DNA from: Alterirhizorhabdus solaris
GTDB taxonomy: Bacteria; Pseudomonadota; Alphaproteobacteria; Sphingomonadales; Sphingomonadaceae
DNA: 51,763 nucleotides
Direction of reading: 5' to 3'
NCBI RefSeq assembly: GCF_007785815.1
Contig: NZ_VNIM01000021.1
Coordinates: 1-51,763, forward strand
Below, one piece after another: positions 24,801 to 34,444 of this stretch (within the stretch, counting starts at the first letter, position 1; each line of letters opens with the position of its first letter). The notes under the pieces were generated by a model, which had not been told where the DNA came from, searched no databases, and saw only the letters and a program-made list of their open reading frames with translations. The position numbers and the translations under genes are program-made.

Positions 24801-25285
24801 AACGGATCGCGCCGCATCAGATCGCGCACGTCGCGGTTGACCGAGGCGACGCCGGCGATCTGCTCGGCGGTCAGCACGTTGGCCGGCCCCTGGCTCACCG
24901 TGCGCGCGCCGGCGATGCGGCTGGCGGTGACGACGATCTCCTCCCCGCCGGCCGCTTCCGCGTTCAGTTCCACCGGTAGTTCGAACGCCTGCGCCACCAC
25001 GGTATTGACGTCGGTGATGGTGGTGCCCTGATAACCGGCCGCCGCGACCGCGACGGAGAACGGCCCGCCCACGCGCAGGCCGGCGGCGCTGAAGCTGCCC
25101 GAGGCGTCCGTCGTCGTCGTCGTGCGCGTGCCCGATGGCTGGTGGACGATCGTCCCCTGCGCGCCGTTGATCGGCTGGCCGCCCGCCTGCACGGTGCCCC
25201 GGATCGACGAGGTGGTTTCCTGCGCGAACGCGGGCGCGGCGATGACGAGCGCGACGCACGCGCTCGCAAGCAATGAATGACGCAT
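21899..25285 (-). CDS. Oar-like TonB-dependent receptor with carboxypeptidase-regulatory domain
   Basis: 1128 residues. A signal peptide (1-21, ending APAFAQ) is followed by a carboxypeptidase-regulatory-like Ig fold (about 27-105, IRGTVQAGGQPINGAQGTIV), a TonB-box-like EEIVVTASR, a plug domain (about 130-230) and a large beta-barrel ending in a C-terminal Phe (VGARFTF). This architecture is the Oar/OmpA-like branch of TonB receptors, outer-membrane importers that are numerous in sphingomonads. ATG 25285 has GGGGA 7 nt upstream. A Pho box lies about 83 bp upstream, and phoD diverges from it, so uptake of a phosphorus-containing compound under phosphate starvation is a reasonable inference. 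The ligand is unknown. Confidence 0.92.
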   Translation of the reverse strand: MRHSLLASACVALVIAAPAFAQETTSSIRGTVQAGGQPINGAQGTIVHQPSGTRTTTTTDASGSFSAAGLRVGGPFSVAVAAAGYQGTTITDVNTVVAQAFELPVELNAEAAGGEEIVVTASRIAGARTVSQGPANVLTAEQIAGVASVNRDVRDLMRRDPFARLDYSEGSGRAVSFAGQNARFNRFSVDGVPVTDNFGLNPDGLPTRRSPVPFDAIGQFQTKVAPYDVREGNFQGGAINAILKSGTNEFHGTGFYAYSADELTGKKTKPGPGVPTGRVTLPNFKYENYGAELSGPIIKDRLFFMIAGERIRAGTPIVEGTPGNNAGTVIPNITDAAVSQITSIAQSRYNYNAGGVLNNSNDSDDRLVAKIDANLSETQRASVTYIYTKDSIQFGNNTNVGPASGTANAPGLGLESNGYVASNRLHTGVAQLNSDWSDEFSTEVRGFYKDYKRGQDPVLGRGFAQFQVCTAAQSDADPLNCAAGNGTVSIGPDISRQSNELTSKSYGGLVQARLTRDDHDLRIFAEYQDTKIFNLFVSRTAGDYYFDSIDALQNGVANRLRYQNAVPSLDPANGAAAFRYQSYTFGIQDTWRVGDFLTLAYGARYDLYGGDSRPAVNQAFALRSGFSNTAYISGRGVFQPRIGVEIKPVRDISLRGGVGIFSGGSPDVYVSNSFSNTGFLTNSIDVRRNADGSFTGANAAQGAAILNAVNGATIPSAANALLQSSATVPTDRNATAPTNELDPKFKLPSQWRATASVDWTPEFDNFLGGGWTFGGDLLWSKVRNQVYFTDIRSIPSPSTNPLVATTPDGRTRLIPATNLASGLPNFSDTFQDILLTNTKKGRTYIAVARMEKTVRGFGSVFASYTYQDVKDQAPATSSTAGSNYGNGAFDAPTGAAYGVSNDEVRHFFKYGATFDHAFFGDYKTNIGLFGETRIGKPYSYTMHDTSAGRGAVFGNTGTGQRYLLYVPTGLNDPRVSYDSAATAETLDTLINTTGLDKYRGGIAKRNAFNSKWFTKLDLHLSQEIPTGVGRSRITLFADIENFTNLIDKDWGQIREYSFPYTVPAVRVSCLTTPVATGTAPGTGQTATNTGQACAQYRYISPSAVPATQQVISSRQSLYSIRVGARFTF

Positions 25286-25367
25286 CTGTTTGTCCCCGAC
25301 GTTGCGCGACCGCCGCCTTGTCCCCAGGCGGCTGATCCTTACCGAGCACGGGATGTGACGGCCGACA

Positions 25368-25385
25368 ATGTCAGTTCCATGACAA
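25368..25385 (-). promoter_or_regulatory. Pho box (PhoB-binding site)
   Basis: On the minus strand the sequence reads TTGTCATGGAACTGACAT: two 7-bp half-sites (TTGTCAT, CTGACAT) separated by 4 bp, an 18-bp layout identical to the PhoB consensus CTGTCAT-N4-CTGTCAY with one mismatch per half-site. It sits midway between the divergent TonB-receptor and phoD genes, oriented toward the receptor. Confidence 0.65.
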
Positions 25386-25427
25386 TCGTCTAATCCTAAA
25401 AAGGCGTTGCAAATAAGCAACTTCCCG

Positions 25428-25445
25428 CTGACCCACGGTTGTCAC
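25428..25445 (+). promoter_or_regulatory. Weaker second Pho-box-like site
   Basis: CTGACCCACGGTTGTCAC has the same 7-4-7 layout facing phoD. The second half-site is good (6 of 7) and the first poor (4 of 7). It ends 22 bp before the phoD ATG. Confidence 0.3.
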
Positions 25446-25467
25446 GGAATCAGGGTAGCGCGCCGGC

Positions 25468-27015
25468 ATGATCCACCCCGCCCTCACCCGCCGCACTCTC
25501 CTGACCGGCGCCGGTGCGCTGCTGGCGGGCGCGCCGGCCATCCTGCGCGCGCAGATCACCGGCCCCGGCGATCCCTTCCCGCTCGGCGTGGCGGCGGGCG
25601 ATCCGGCGCCCGACGGGTTCGTCATCTGGACCCGCCTCGCGCCCGATCCACTGGCCGAGCATGGCGGCATGCCGATGATCCCGGTGCCCGTGCAATGGGA
25701 AGTCTCGACCGACCCGCGCTTCACGCAGGTGGCGATGCGCGGCGAGGCGATCGCCCGGCCCGAACTCGCCCACGCGGTGCATATCGAGGTGACGGGGCTG
25801 GCCGCCGACCGGCCCTATTACTACCGCTTCACGATCGGGCGCGAACGCAGCCTGACGGGCCGCGCGCGCACCGCGCCGCCCGCCGGCAGCCGCATCGACC
25901 GGCTGCGCATCGCCTCGGTCGGGTGCCAGCATTATGAGGACGGCCTCTACACCGCCTACCGCCACCTCGCCGGCGAGGATGTCGGCTTCGTGTTCCATTA
26001 CGGCGACTACATCTACGAGGGCCGCGGACGCGACCGGCGGACCGATGCGCTAGGCCTGCCGGTGGCGACCGTTCGCCGCTACGTGGGCGACGAGATCTAC
26101 GATCTGGCCGACTACCGCCGCCGCTACGCCCAGACCAAGCTCGACCCCGATCTGCAGGCGGCGCACGCGATGCACGCCTTCGTCGCCACCTTCGACGACC
26201 ATGAGATCGACAACAACTGGACCGGCGACGGCGATCAGGACGGCACGCCGCCCGAGATTTTCCTGCTGCGCCGTCAGGCCGCGTTGCAGGCATGGTACGA
26301 ACATATGCCGGTGCGCCGCGCCAGCCTGCCGCACGGCCCCGCGATCGCGATGGCGCGCCGGTTGGCGTGGGGCGATCTGGCGGACTTCCGCTTCCTCGAC
26401 ACGCGCCAGTTCCGCACCCGCCAGCCGTGCGGCGACGGCTTCGGCCCCGCCTGCCCCGGGGTGGAGTCCGATGCCGCCCGCGTGCTCGACCCCGCGCAGC
26501 AGAAGGCGGCGGGGTTGCCCGCCGCCGGCCTGTGGACCGTCTTCGCCCAGCAGGTGATGATGATGACGATGGATCGCCGCCGCACGGCCGCCGAGCCGAC
26601 GCCGATCATGAACCTGGACACCTGGGCCGCCTATGCCCGCCCGCGCGAGCAGTTCCTCGCCAGCCTCGGCCGGCGCCCGGACGTGATCGTGCTGACGGGC
26701 GACGAGCATCAGAACTTCGCGGGCGAGGTGCGCGACAAGGCGGGGCGGCCCGTGGCGATCGAGTTCGTCGCCACCTCGATCACCTCCGGCGGCGACGGGC
26801 AGGACAGACGCGCAGGCAGCGACGTGATGCTGGCGAACAACCCGCACCTGAAGTTCATCAACGACCAGCGCGGCTACGTCGTCTGCGATATCGGGCGCGA
26901 GGGGTGGAACACCGATTACATGGTGCTCGATCGCGTCTCCGCCCCCGGTGGCACCCTCAGCCGCCGCATCCGCATGACCGTGCCGCGTGGCGAGACGGTG
27001 GTGCGGGCGGGGTAG
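25468..27015 (+). CDS. phoD: Alkaline phosphatase/phosphodiesterase PhoD
   Basis: 515 residues. A Tat-type signal (TRRTLLTGAGALLAG) leads to a PhoD_N beta domain (about 30-130) and the metallophosphatase domain. Metal-site stretches are visible: VFHYGDYIYEG, FDDHEIDNNWTGD and TGDEHQNFAGEV. PhoD enzymes use Fe/Ca and hydrolyse phosphomonoesters and diesters outside the cytoplasm, releasing phosphate in starvation. Twin-arginine export fits cofactor loading before secretion. It diverges from the TonB receptor over 182 bp containing the Pho box(es). A GC hairpin follows the stop. The conserved-length protein shows no damage. Confidence 0.93.
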   Translation: MIHPALTRRTLLTGAGALLAGAPAILRAQITGPGDPFPLGVAAGDPAPDGFVIWTRLAPDPLAEHGGMPMIPVPVQWEVSTDPRFTQVAMRGEAIARPELAHAVHIEVTGLAADRPYYYRFTIGRERSLTGRARTAPPAGSRIDRLRIASVGCQHYEDGLYTAYRHLAGEDVGFVFHYGDYIYEGRGRDRRTDALGLPVATVRRYVGDEIYDLADYRRRYAQTKLDPDLQAAHAMHAFVATFDDHEIDNNWTGDGDQDGTPPEIFLLRRQAALQAWYEHMPVRRASLPHGPAIAMARRLAWGDLADFRFLDTRQFRTRQPCGDGFGPACPGVESDAARVLDPAQQKAAGLPAAGLWTVFAQQVMMMTMDRRRTAAEPTPIMNLDTWAAYARPREQFLASLGRRPDVIVLTGDEHQNFAGEVRDKAGRPVAIEFVATSITSGGDGQDRRAGSDVMLANNPHLKFINDQRGYVVCDIGREGWNTDYMVLDRVSAPGGTLSRRIRMTVPRGETVVRAG

Positions 27016-27022
27016 AAGTCCC

Positions 27023-27047
27023 GCCCGCCGCCGCCGGCCCGGCGGGC
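27023..27047. terminator. Hairpin between convergent phoD and RTX genes
   Basis: GCCCGCCG and CGGCGGGC form an 8-bp stem in the short gap, ending directly at the RTX gene's stop codon. There is no T-run; it may act weakly on both transcripts. Confidence 0.4.
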
Positions 27048-29087
27048 TCAGATCAGCGGCAACAGGTCCGCCGACAGCGCGGAACGCCAGTCGCTGCCGG
27101 AGGTCAGGATCAGGTCGTCGGCGCGCAGGTCGGCCGGGGCGAACACGCCGTTGAGGACGATGCGCCCCGACAGTGCATGGCCGGCGGCATCGTGGAAGGC
27201 GGCAAGATCGATCGTCGTGCTGCCGGAGAAGGGCGTGGAGGACGCCGCCCGCACGTCGTCCAGCGTTACCGTGCCGCCCGACAGGGTCCGCAGCGCCGAC
27301 AGGTCGAGCCGGTCGCCGTCGATCGGGCTGAACTGGAGGCCGAGGCTGCCCCACCGGCCCGCCGCCGGATCGATGATATAGGTATCCGCGCCGGTGCCGC
27401 CGTCCATGAAGTTGCCGCGCGCTTCCTCGCCGACGGCGCCGAGCAGATAGACCAGCCGGTCGTCCCCCTCGTTGCCGACGGCAGTGGGATTGAGATCGTT
27501 CGCGCCCCAGCCGTCGGCGGCGTCGACCAGCAGATCGTCGCCCTCGCCACCGATCAGGATGTCGGCCCCACGACCGCCGAGCAGGATGTCGTCGCCGTCC
27601 ATCCCCCACAACACGTCGTCGCCACCGCGCCCGGCGAGGATATCGTTGCCGCCCGGGCCGGGCGAAACGTTGACGCCGTAGAACGTGTTGGCGCGGTCGT
27701 CGCCGATCAGGATGTCGTCGAAGCCGCTGCCGCCGAGGTTCTCGATCCCGGTCAGCGTATCGCTGAACACGGCCGTGCCGATCGACACGGCCCGGCCGGT
27801 CGACAGGTCCGCGCGAACGGCGGTGGTCCACGATGCGGTGTCGGTGCCAGCGCCGCCGTCCAGCCGGTTGATCCCCGCCCCGCCCGCCAACGCGTCATTG
27901 CCCGCGCCCAACGTCACCACGTCCGCCCCCGCGCCGCCCGCGAAGTTCACCGTCGCGCTGCCGGACGTGGTGACGATGCTGCCCGCCGTGCCGCCATTGA
28001 TCGACGCATAGCCGTTGTCGAACCGGGCATCGACGATCAGCGAACCGCCGTTGGCGAACAGGTTGAGGATCTGCCCGCCGAGATCGAACGCGCCGCCGAT
28101 CCGGTCGTCCCCCGCGCCGAGCGTGATCCCGGTCGGCAGACGGCCGGTGCCGTCGATCGTGATATCGGCGATCGACCGGCCCAGCGCAAATTCGGTGAAA
28201 CCGCTCAGGTCGTGCCCGTCGAGCGGGGAGGCATCGGCGGTGACGTGGATGAGCGCGCCAGCCACCGCGAAATTCACATCACCGGCGAGGATCGTCCGAA
28301 GCGGCTGCCCACGCGACTGGACGACCTGCTGATCTGACCCGATCAGGTCGCTCGGCAACGAGACATAACGATCGCCCGCCAGATAGCGGACGAGCGGATC
28401 GGAGTCGCTCGTGCCGCCGCCCGTGCTCCCCGGTTCCCTGCCGACGGTGGCCTGATATTCGGCAAGGCTGAACCGCGCGGACGGATCACGCCCTTCACGC
28501 CAGCCGTAGGCGAGGTAATGCTGGAACGCATCCATCCCCGCAGCGGCGACATCCGGATTGCGGGCAAGATAGAAGGCGGCATCGAACAGCGCATTGGGCG
28601 CGCGTCCCTCGGCCATGCCATTCTGTTGATAGTGCAGATACGGGTCGACCCCGGCCCGCGCCACATCCGGATTGGCGGCGAGATAATAGGCGTTGTCGAA
28701 CCCTTCGAGCACCCGGAGTTGGGGGTAGAGCGTGAGCACCCGATGCTCCGCCTGACCGTATGTCAGGTAATGGAGCAGAGGGTTCAACCCGGCTTGGGCG
28801 ACATCGGGGTTCGCCTGACGATAATCCGACGTATCGAACGCGACCGAGGGGTCGCGCCCCTCGCGCCAGCCGCTGGCGAGGTAATGGGCGAGCGGATCGA
28901 TCCGCGCCGCCGCCACATCGGGACTGGCAGCGAGATAATAGCCCACGTCGAAGATGGCATTGGGGTCTCGCCCCTCGCGCCAGCCGAAATCGAGGTAGTG
29001 CCGGTACGGATCGACGCCGGCGGCGGCGATATCGGGGTTTTCCCTCAGATAATAGTCGCGGTCGAACCCGTTCGCATCGATCGTCAT
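27048..29087 (-). CDS. RTX protein with five N-terminal 38-residue repeats
   Basis: About 679 residues. Residues 8-205 are five tandem repeats starting FDxxYYLxxNPDVAxAG and ending HYLxxGWREGRDP; four copies are exactly 38 long and the third (84-129) is diverged with an 8-residue insertion. Repeats of this kind also precede domains in glycan-related proteins. After a Ser/Gly linker (~217-225) comes a beta-rich region, then RTX nonapeptides (GGAGADVVTLGAGND; GGRGADILIGGEGDD) that bind calcium. No N-terminal signal peptide, so type I secretion through a C-terminal signal is expected; no ABC exporter is in the window. ATG 29087 is preferred, 5 nt after GGAGG; ATG 29090 is the alternative. Role (adhesin, enzyme, or peptide-linked) unknown. 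Confidence 0.85.
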   Translation of the reverse strand: MTIDANGFDRDYYLRENPDIAAAGVDPYRHYLDFGWREGRDPNAIFDVGYYLAASPDVAAARIDPLAHYLASGWREGRDPSVAFDTSDYRQANPDVAQAGLNPLLHYLTYGQAEHRVLTLYPQLRVLEGFDNAYYLAANPDVARAGVDPYLHYQQNGMAEGRAPNALFDAAFYLARNPDVAAAGMDAFQHYLAYGWREGRDPSARFSLAEYQATVGREPGSTGGGTSDSDPLVRYLAGDRYVSLPSDLIGSDQQVVQSRGQPLRTILAGDVNFAVAGALIHVTADASPLDGHDLSGFTEFALGRSIADITIDGTGRLPTGITLGAGDDRIGGAFDLGGQILNLFANGGSLIVDARFDNGYASINGGTAGSIVTTSGSATVNFAGGAGADVVTLGAGNDALAGGAGINRLDGGAGTDTASWTTAVRADLSTGRAVSIGTAVFSDTLTGIENLGGSGFDDILIGDDRANTFYGVNVSPGPGGNDILAGRGGDDVLWGMDGDDILLGGRGADILIGGEGDDLLVDAADGWGANDLNPTAVGNEGDDRLVYLLGAVGEEARGNFMDGGTGADTYIIDPAAGRWGSLGLQFSPIDGDRLDLSALRTLSGGTVTLDDVRAASSTPFSGSTTIDLAAFHDAAGHALSGRIVLNGVFAPADLRADDLILTSGSDWRSALSADLLPLI

Positions 29088-29318
29088 CATGCCCTCCGGC
29101 CGCATCGTTAGCGCGACGCTCGACCGCGATCCAGACCCCGGCGCGGGCGACGTGCGGATTTACGCTACTGTCTTCAACGGTTTGCCTGGCCTAACCCCCC
29201 GCGCGGGCGGCGGGCTTCATCCGGCAGAGGATGCCCCGAATCACCGGCAGGCGTCGGGGCTGGGACAGGTCGTCGGTCGAGCGGGGCCATCGTGTTCGCC
29301 CGCCCATTACCGCATGGC

Positions 29319-30044
29319 TCAGATGTCCGGGGCAGCGTTGGCAGACGGTATGGCGTCGCCCGCCACGCGCGCCCGCAACGCACGCAGGAACACCGTCTCC
29401 GGCGGCGGCGGCACGACGGGGGGCGGCAACAGCGCGGCCGGCGGCCTGGTCAGTCGCGCGACCAGCGCCATCGCGTCGCGGCGCTTGAGGCTGGCGGTTT
29501 CGTCCCACGCGGGCGACGGACGGCCAGTGCGGGCGTGGAAGGCGGCGGCGATGGCGGGCCATGTGCGGTCGCGGAAGTTCATGGCCGTCGCGATCCGCCG
29601 CAGCAGCGTGCGATCCGCCGCCGCCATGGCGCAGGCGTCCAGCGCGGCCTCGGCGTCCACCAGCGCCAGGGTGAGCGGGCGGTGGCCCAGCGCGGCGGGG
29701 GCGTGGCTGACCATCACCGCATCGTCGCGGGTAAGGCGACCGTCGCGATAGCCGGCGTATATCTCGCCGATGCCGGTCATCCCCGCCACTTCGGCCGCGC
29801 GCAACGCGCCGAGGCTTGCGGCGCCCCATACCGGGATGCCCGCCGCCAGCACCGCGAGGATCTCCTTGTGCCACACGCTCGGGCCTTGCTCGAACACGCC
29901 GTCCACCAGCCCGATCGCCGACGGGCGGGCGGCGGCGGCGCGCAGGATGTCGCCGCAGCGCGCGGGCGGGCGCAGATCGATGGCAGGCGGCAGGGGCGTG
30001 CCCCACAGGCTGGGGCCGGCGAACAGGATCGGCGGGCCGGTCAT
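29319..30044 (-). CDS. tfuA: TfuA-family protein, partner of YcaO
   Basis: 241 residues. The TfuA core occupies about 5-125: PILFAGPSLWGTPLP, LRPPARCGDILRAAAARPSA, IGLVDGVFEQGPSVWHKEIL, and GIPVWGAASLGALRAAE with a following YRDGRLTRDDAVMVSHAP. TfuA proteins, first named from rhizobial trifolitoxin loci, partner YcaO enzymes; in methanogens and actinobacterial thioamide RiPPs the pair replaces a peptide-bond oxygen with sulfur, TfuA probably helping deliver sulfide. The ATG overlaps the ycaO stop (ATGA), so the two are made together. The C-terminal third is Pro/Ala-rich. A 231-bp gap separates it from the RTX gene; a GC-rich stretch there is not a clear terminator. Confidence 0.92.
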   Translation of the reverse strand: MTGPPILFAGPSLWGTPLPPAIDLRPPARCGDILRAAAARPSAIGLVDGVFEQGPSVWHKEILAVLAAGIPVWGAASLGALRAAEVAGMTGIGEIYAGYRDGRLTRDDAVMVSHAPAALGHRPLTLALVDAEAALDACAMAAADRTLLRRIATAMNFRDRTWPAIAAAFHARTGRPSPAWDETASLKRRDAMALVARLTRPPAALLPPPVVPPPPETVFLRALRARVAGDAIPSANAAPDI

Positions 30045-31120
30045 GCCGGCGGCCGGTCGTGATCGCCGAAGCCGGGCACGACGAGGCGGACGATCGCGAT
30101 CGGGCAGGCGGGCGGCGTCAGGTCGATCCGCGCCACCACGCCGCCGCCGGCACGAGCACACGCCGCCAGCAGGCACGCGCGCTCCGCCTCGTCGGTGGGC
30201 AGGGGATGGTCGGGCACGTCCTGCCAGCGGCGGGCGGGCGGCCCGCCGAAATCGTGCGTCGCCAGCGCCAGCCGGCGGCGTTGCCCGCCCGGATCGGCAT
30301 AGTCTCCATCGGTCAGGTCGTCGCGCGATCCGGCGATCAGCGCCACGCGGGTCTGCGCCGCCTCGGCCACCGCGCGCACCAGCGCCACCGCCCGGCGCGG
30401 ATGGCAGCCGGCCCCGAAGGCGGGCGGCAGCGCCAGCGTGGCGGCCGGCCCCGGCTCGATGATCGCGCAGCCGATCGTGGCCACGCCATGCGCGTCGCTC
30501 ATGTCCCACAATGTACAGCGCAGCCCGGCGCGGGCGATCCGCGCGAACATCCAGCAGCCGGCGCGCATGTCGATCGCGGTGGGGTCGAGCGCGGTGGCGC
30601 GGCGGGCGGCGGTGCTGCCGGCCAGCCAGCGCTCCTGCGAATCACGCTCGATCACCTCGCACAGCGCCGCCACCTCGGCCTCGACGATATCGTTGCCGGC
30701 GGCGAGGCCGTTGGTGTTCGGCCACAGATCGGCCTCGCGCGGCACGGTGCAGTCCATCGAGACGAGGCCGTGCGGCACGCGCACCGCGCCGCCGCCGAGC
30801 AGATCGGTGGCGGTGATCCAGCCGCGCGGGCGTGCCGGATCGAACGGTGCCGCCTGCCCGGACGCCGGCGACATCCGCGCCCACAGCACGCCCTCGTCAG
30901 GGAAGGCCGCGCCATATCCATCCACCGTCACCCGCTCGGCATGATGCAGCTCGATCGCCTCGACCAGCGCCGACACGCGGGCGGCATCGCGGGACAGGCC
31001 CTTGCCCTGCGACACGCTGAGGGACAGCGCGCGCGGGCGGATCGCCTGGAACACAGGCAGGCCGATACGGTCCAGCCCGGTCACGTCCGCCAGCCGGGTG
31101 ACGCCGATCGCCTTGGCCAA
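30041..31120 (-). CDS. ycaO: YcaO-domain ATP-dependent cyclodehydratase/thioamide synthase
   Basis: At least 359 residues of a YcaO fold. ATP/Mg-binding segments are present: LSVSQGKGLSRDAARVSALV with EAIE following (about 36-57), and EVIERDSQERW (155-165). The C-terminus VVPGFGDHDRPPA lacks the PxPxP tail of azoline-forming YcaOs and resembles TfuA-partnered ones, pointing to backbone thioamidation. YcaO enzymes phosphorylate the amide oxygen with ATP. The annotated start TTG 31120 has no ribosome binding site. The reading frame stays open to 31222, and residues upstream (RKAAQTLRLIAPLAKAIGV) look like genuine family sequence. No ATG, GTG or further TTG lies there, so a CTG (for example 31138) or another rare start is possible. 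It follows the candidate precursor gene by about 73 bp or less. Confidence 0.92.
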   Translation of the reverse strand: MAKAIGVTRLADVTGLDRIGLPVFQAIRPRALSLSVSQGKGLSRDAARVSALVEAIELHHAERVTVDGYGAAFPDEGVLWARMSPASGQAAPFDPARPRGWITATDLLGGGAVRVPHGLVSMDCTVPREADLWPNTNGLAAGNDIVEAEVAALCEVIERDSQERWLAGSTAARRATALDPTAIDMRAGCWMFARIARAGLRCTLWDMSDAHGVATIGCAIIEPGPAATLALPPAFGAGCHPRRAVALVRAVAEAAQTRVALIAGSRDDLTDGDYADPGGQRRRLALATHDFGGPPARRWQDVPDHPLPTDEAERACLLAACARAGGGVVARIDLTPPACPIAIVRLVVPGFGDHDRPPA

Positions 31121-31193
31121 CGGCGCGATCAGGCGCAGCGTTTGTGCCGCCTTGCGCGCGCGGCGGGGGCGGCCGGTGCCGGGAGAAACGGGA

Positions 31194-31484
31194 TCAGGCG
31201 GCGTTGTTGTTGCCGCTTCCGATCATGGCGAACATCTTGATCCCGGTCGACTTGTGCGGCGGCAGCGCTACCGCGTGGTTCAGCGTCCTGGCGCGGGCAA
31301 ATGCCTGTTCCGCCGCCTCCAGCGCCTCCTTGGCGGCCCCGAGCAGATCATCGCGTTTGGCGACGAAGTCGATCTGCTGCGTCATGGCGTAGCCGATCAC
31401 CTTCTTCGGATCGTCCGGCGCGGTCAGGCGGATGATGTGGAGTGGCTGATCGTCGTCATGCCCATGTTGCTCATCGACCGTCAT
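31194..31484 (-). CDS. Candidate RiPP precursor peptide (96 aa) for YcaO-TfuA
   Basis: A 96-residue peptide first in the YcaO-TfuA unit. ATG 31484 lies 7 nt after GGGAG; an ATG two codons upstream would place the binding site too close. Residues 1-14 are acidic with His. Residues 15-45 (LHIIRLTAPDDPKKVIGYAM...) look like a folded recognition part, 46-67 form an Ala-rich amphipathic helix (DDLLGAAKEALEAAEQAFAR), and the C-terminus is KSTGIKMFAMIGSGNNNAA. A structured leader followed by a short Gly/Ser/Asn-rich tail is the usual precursor form. There is no Cys, so Cys-derived azolines are impossible; a thioamide (or Ser/Thr oxazoline) would fit. Function is inferred from position and shape; I do not recognise the family. 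Confidence 0.7.
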   Translation of the reverse strand: MTVDEQHGHDDDQPLHIIRLTAPDDPKKVIGYAMTQQIDFVAKRDDLLGAAKEALEAAEQAFARARTLNHAVALPPHKSTGIKMFAMIGSGNNNAA

Positions 31485-31517
31485 CGCCATCTCCCGTCGC
31501 CCCACAAGGTACCGGCA

Positions 31518-31546
31518 AGGATATCGACCCGACGGATCGGGATCAA
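31518..31546 (-). promoter_or_regulatory. Candidate promoter of the YcaO-TfuA unit
   Basis: Minus strand: TTGATC (31546-31541), a 17-bp spacer, TATCCT (31523-31518). Each hexamer matches the sigma-70 consensus at 4 of 6 positions with ideal spacing. The start point would be near 31511, giving a leader of about 27 nt before the precursor ATG. Confidence 0.4.
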
Positions 31547-31708
31547 CCTATGATGGGATCGCGCTCCCACGAAAGTCTACCGAACGACAGCGGCTGTCGG
31601 GCATTACGTTTCATTTCGGGAAACATGAGTCGGCTCTTTTGCCGAAACATATCTATACTGCCCCCGTCCCGGCATCCCAATGCCGGCATCCTGGGGGTGG
31701 ATAAAGCA

Positions 31709-31927
31709 GTGAACCGCCAAATCACGATCGTCGTCGACGCGGACGAGGCCGCCATCATCCTCGACGCGCTCGATACCGAATGGGAAATCTATCGCCAGTC
31801 CACCGGCGACGCGGCGGACGACGGCAACCACATCCTGGCGGCGGCGCTCGGCTACGCGACCGAGCGCATTCGCGCCTGCCGCCTGCGCGTTGCCGAGGCG
31901 GCCTGCACCACCGCCCCGTGCAACTGA
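31709..31927 (+). CDS. Small protein of unknown function (72 aa), divergent from RiPP unit
   Basis: Starts at GTG 31709 (VNRQITIVVDADEAAIILDA), with GGGGGTGG upstream serving as ribosome binding site; GTG 31697 is an alternative. It is acidic and helical in the centre and ends RVAEAACTTAPCN, with three Cys in the last 20 or so residues. The AT-richer upstream stretch contains TATACT (31654-31659), a good -10 hexamer without a matching -35. It diverges from the precursor gene and is convergent with the CDC48-type gene, 4 bp apart. It could be an independent housekeeping gene or connected to the RiPP unit; the sequence does not say. Confidence 0.55.
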   Translation: MNRQITIVVDADEAAIILDALDTEWEIYRQSTGDAADDGNHILAAALGYATERIRACRLRVAEAACTTAPCN

Positions 31928-31931
31928 CGAC

Positions 31932-34229
<2,298 letters not shown>

Positions 34230-34344
34230 TTCTCGTCTCCTTCAGTCGATCAAGGTAAGGGCTGGGCCGGCCAAAGCGAACCACACAGTCCAAAAAATAC
34301 CCCGCGCGCCATTGTGCGCCGCGCCATTTCATGTTGCATTGCGG

Positions 34345-34370
34345 GGAACGAGCGCCGGAACCCGTGTGTT
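34345..34370 (+). promoter_or_regulatory. Possible EcfG-type general stress promoter
   Basis: GGAAC (34345-34349), 17 bp, then TGTT (34367-34370) fits the alphaproteobacterial EcfG pattern GGAAC-N16-17-cGTT except one base. It would drive the LysR gene about 70 bp downstream. Confidence 0.25.
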
Positions 34371-34444
34371 CATTGTCGGCTGTCATCGATGTACACGGTG
34401 GCGGCCTTTGTGGCGCGATCGACGCGCCCGGATCGGAGTAGGCT

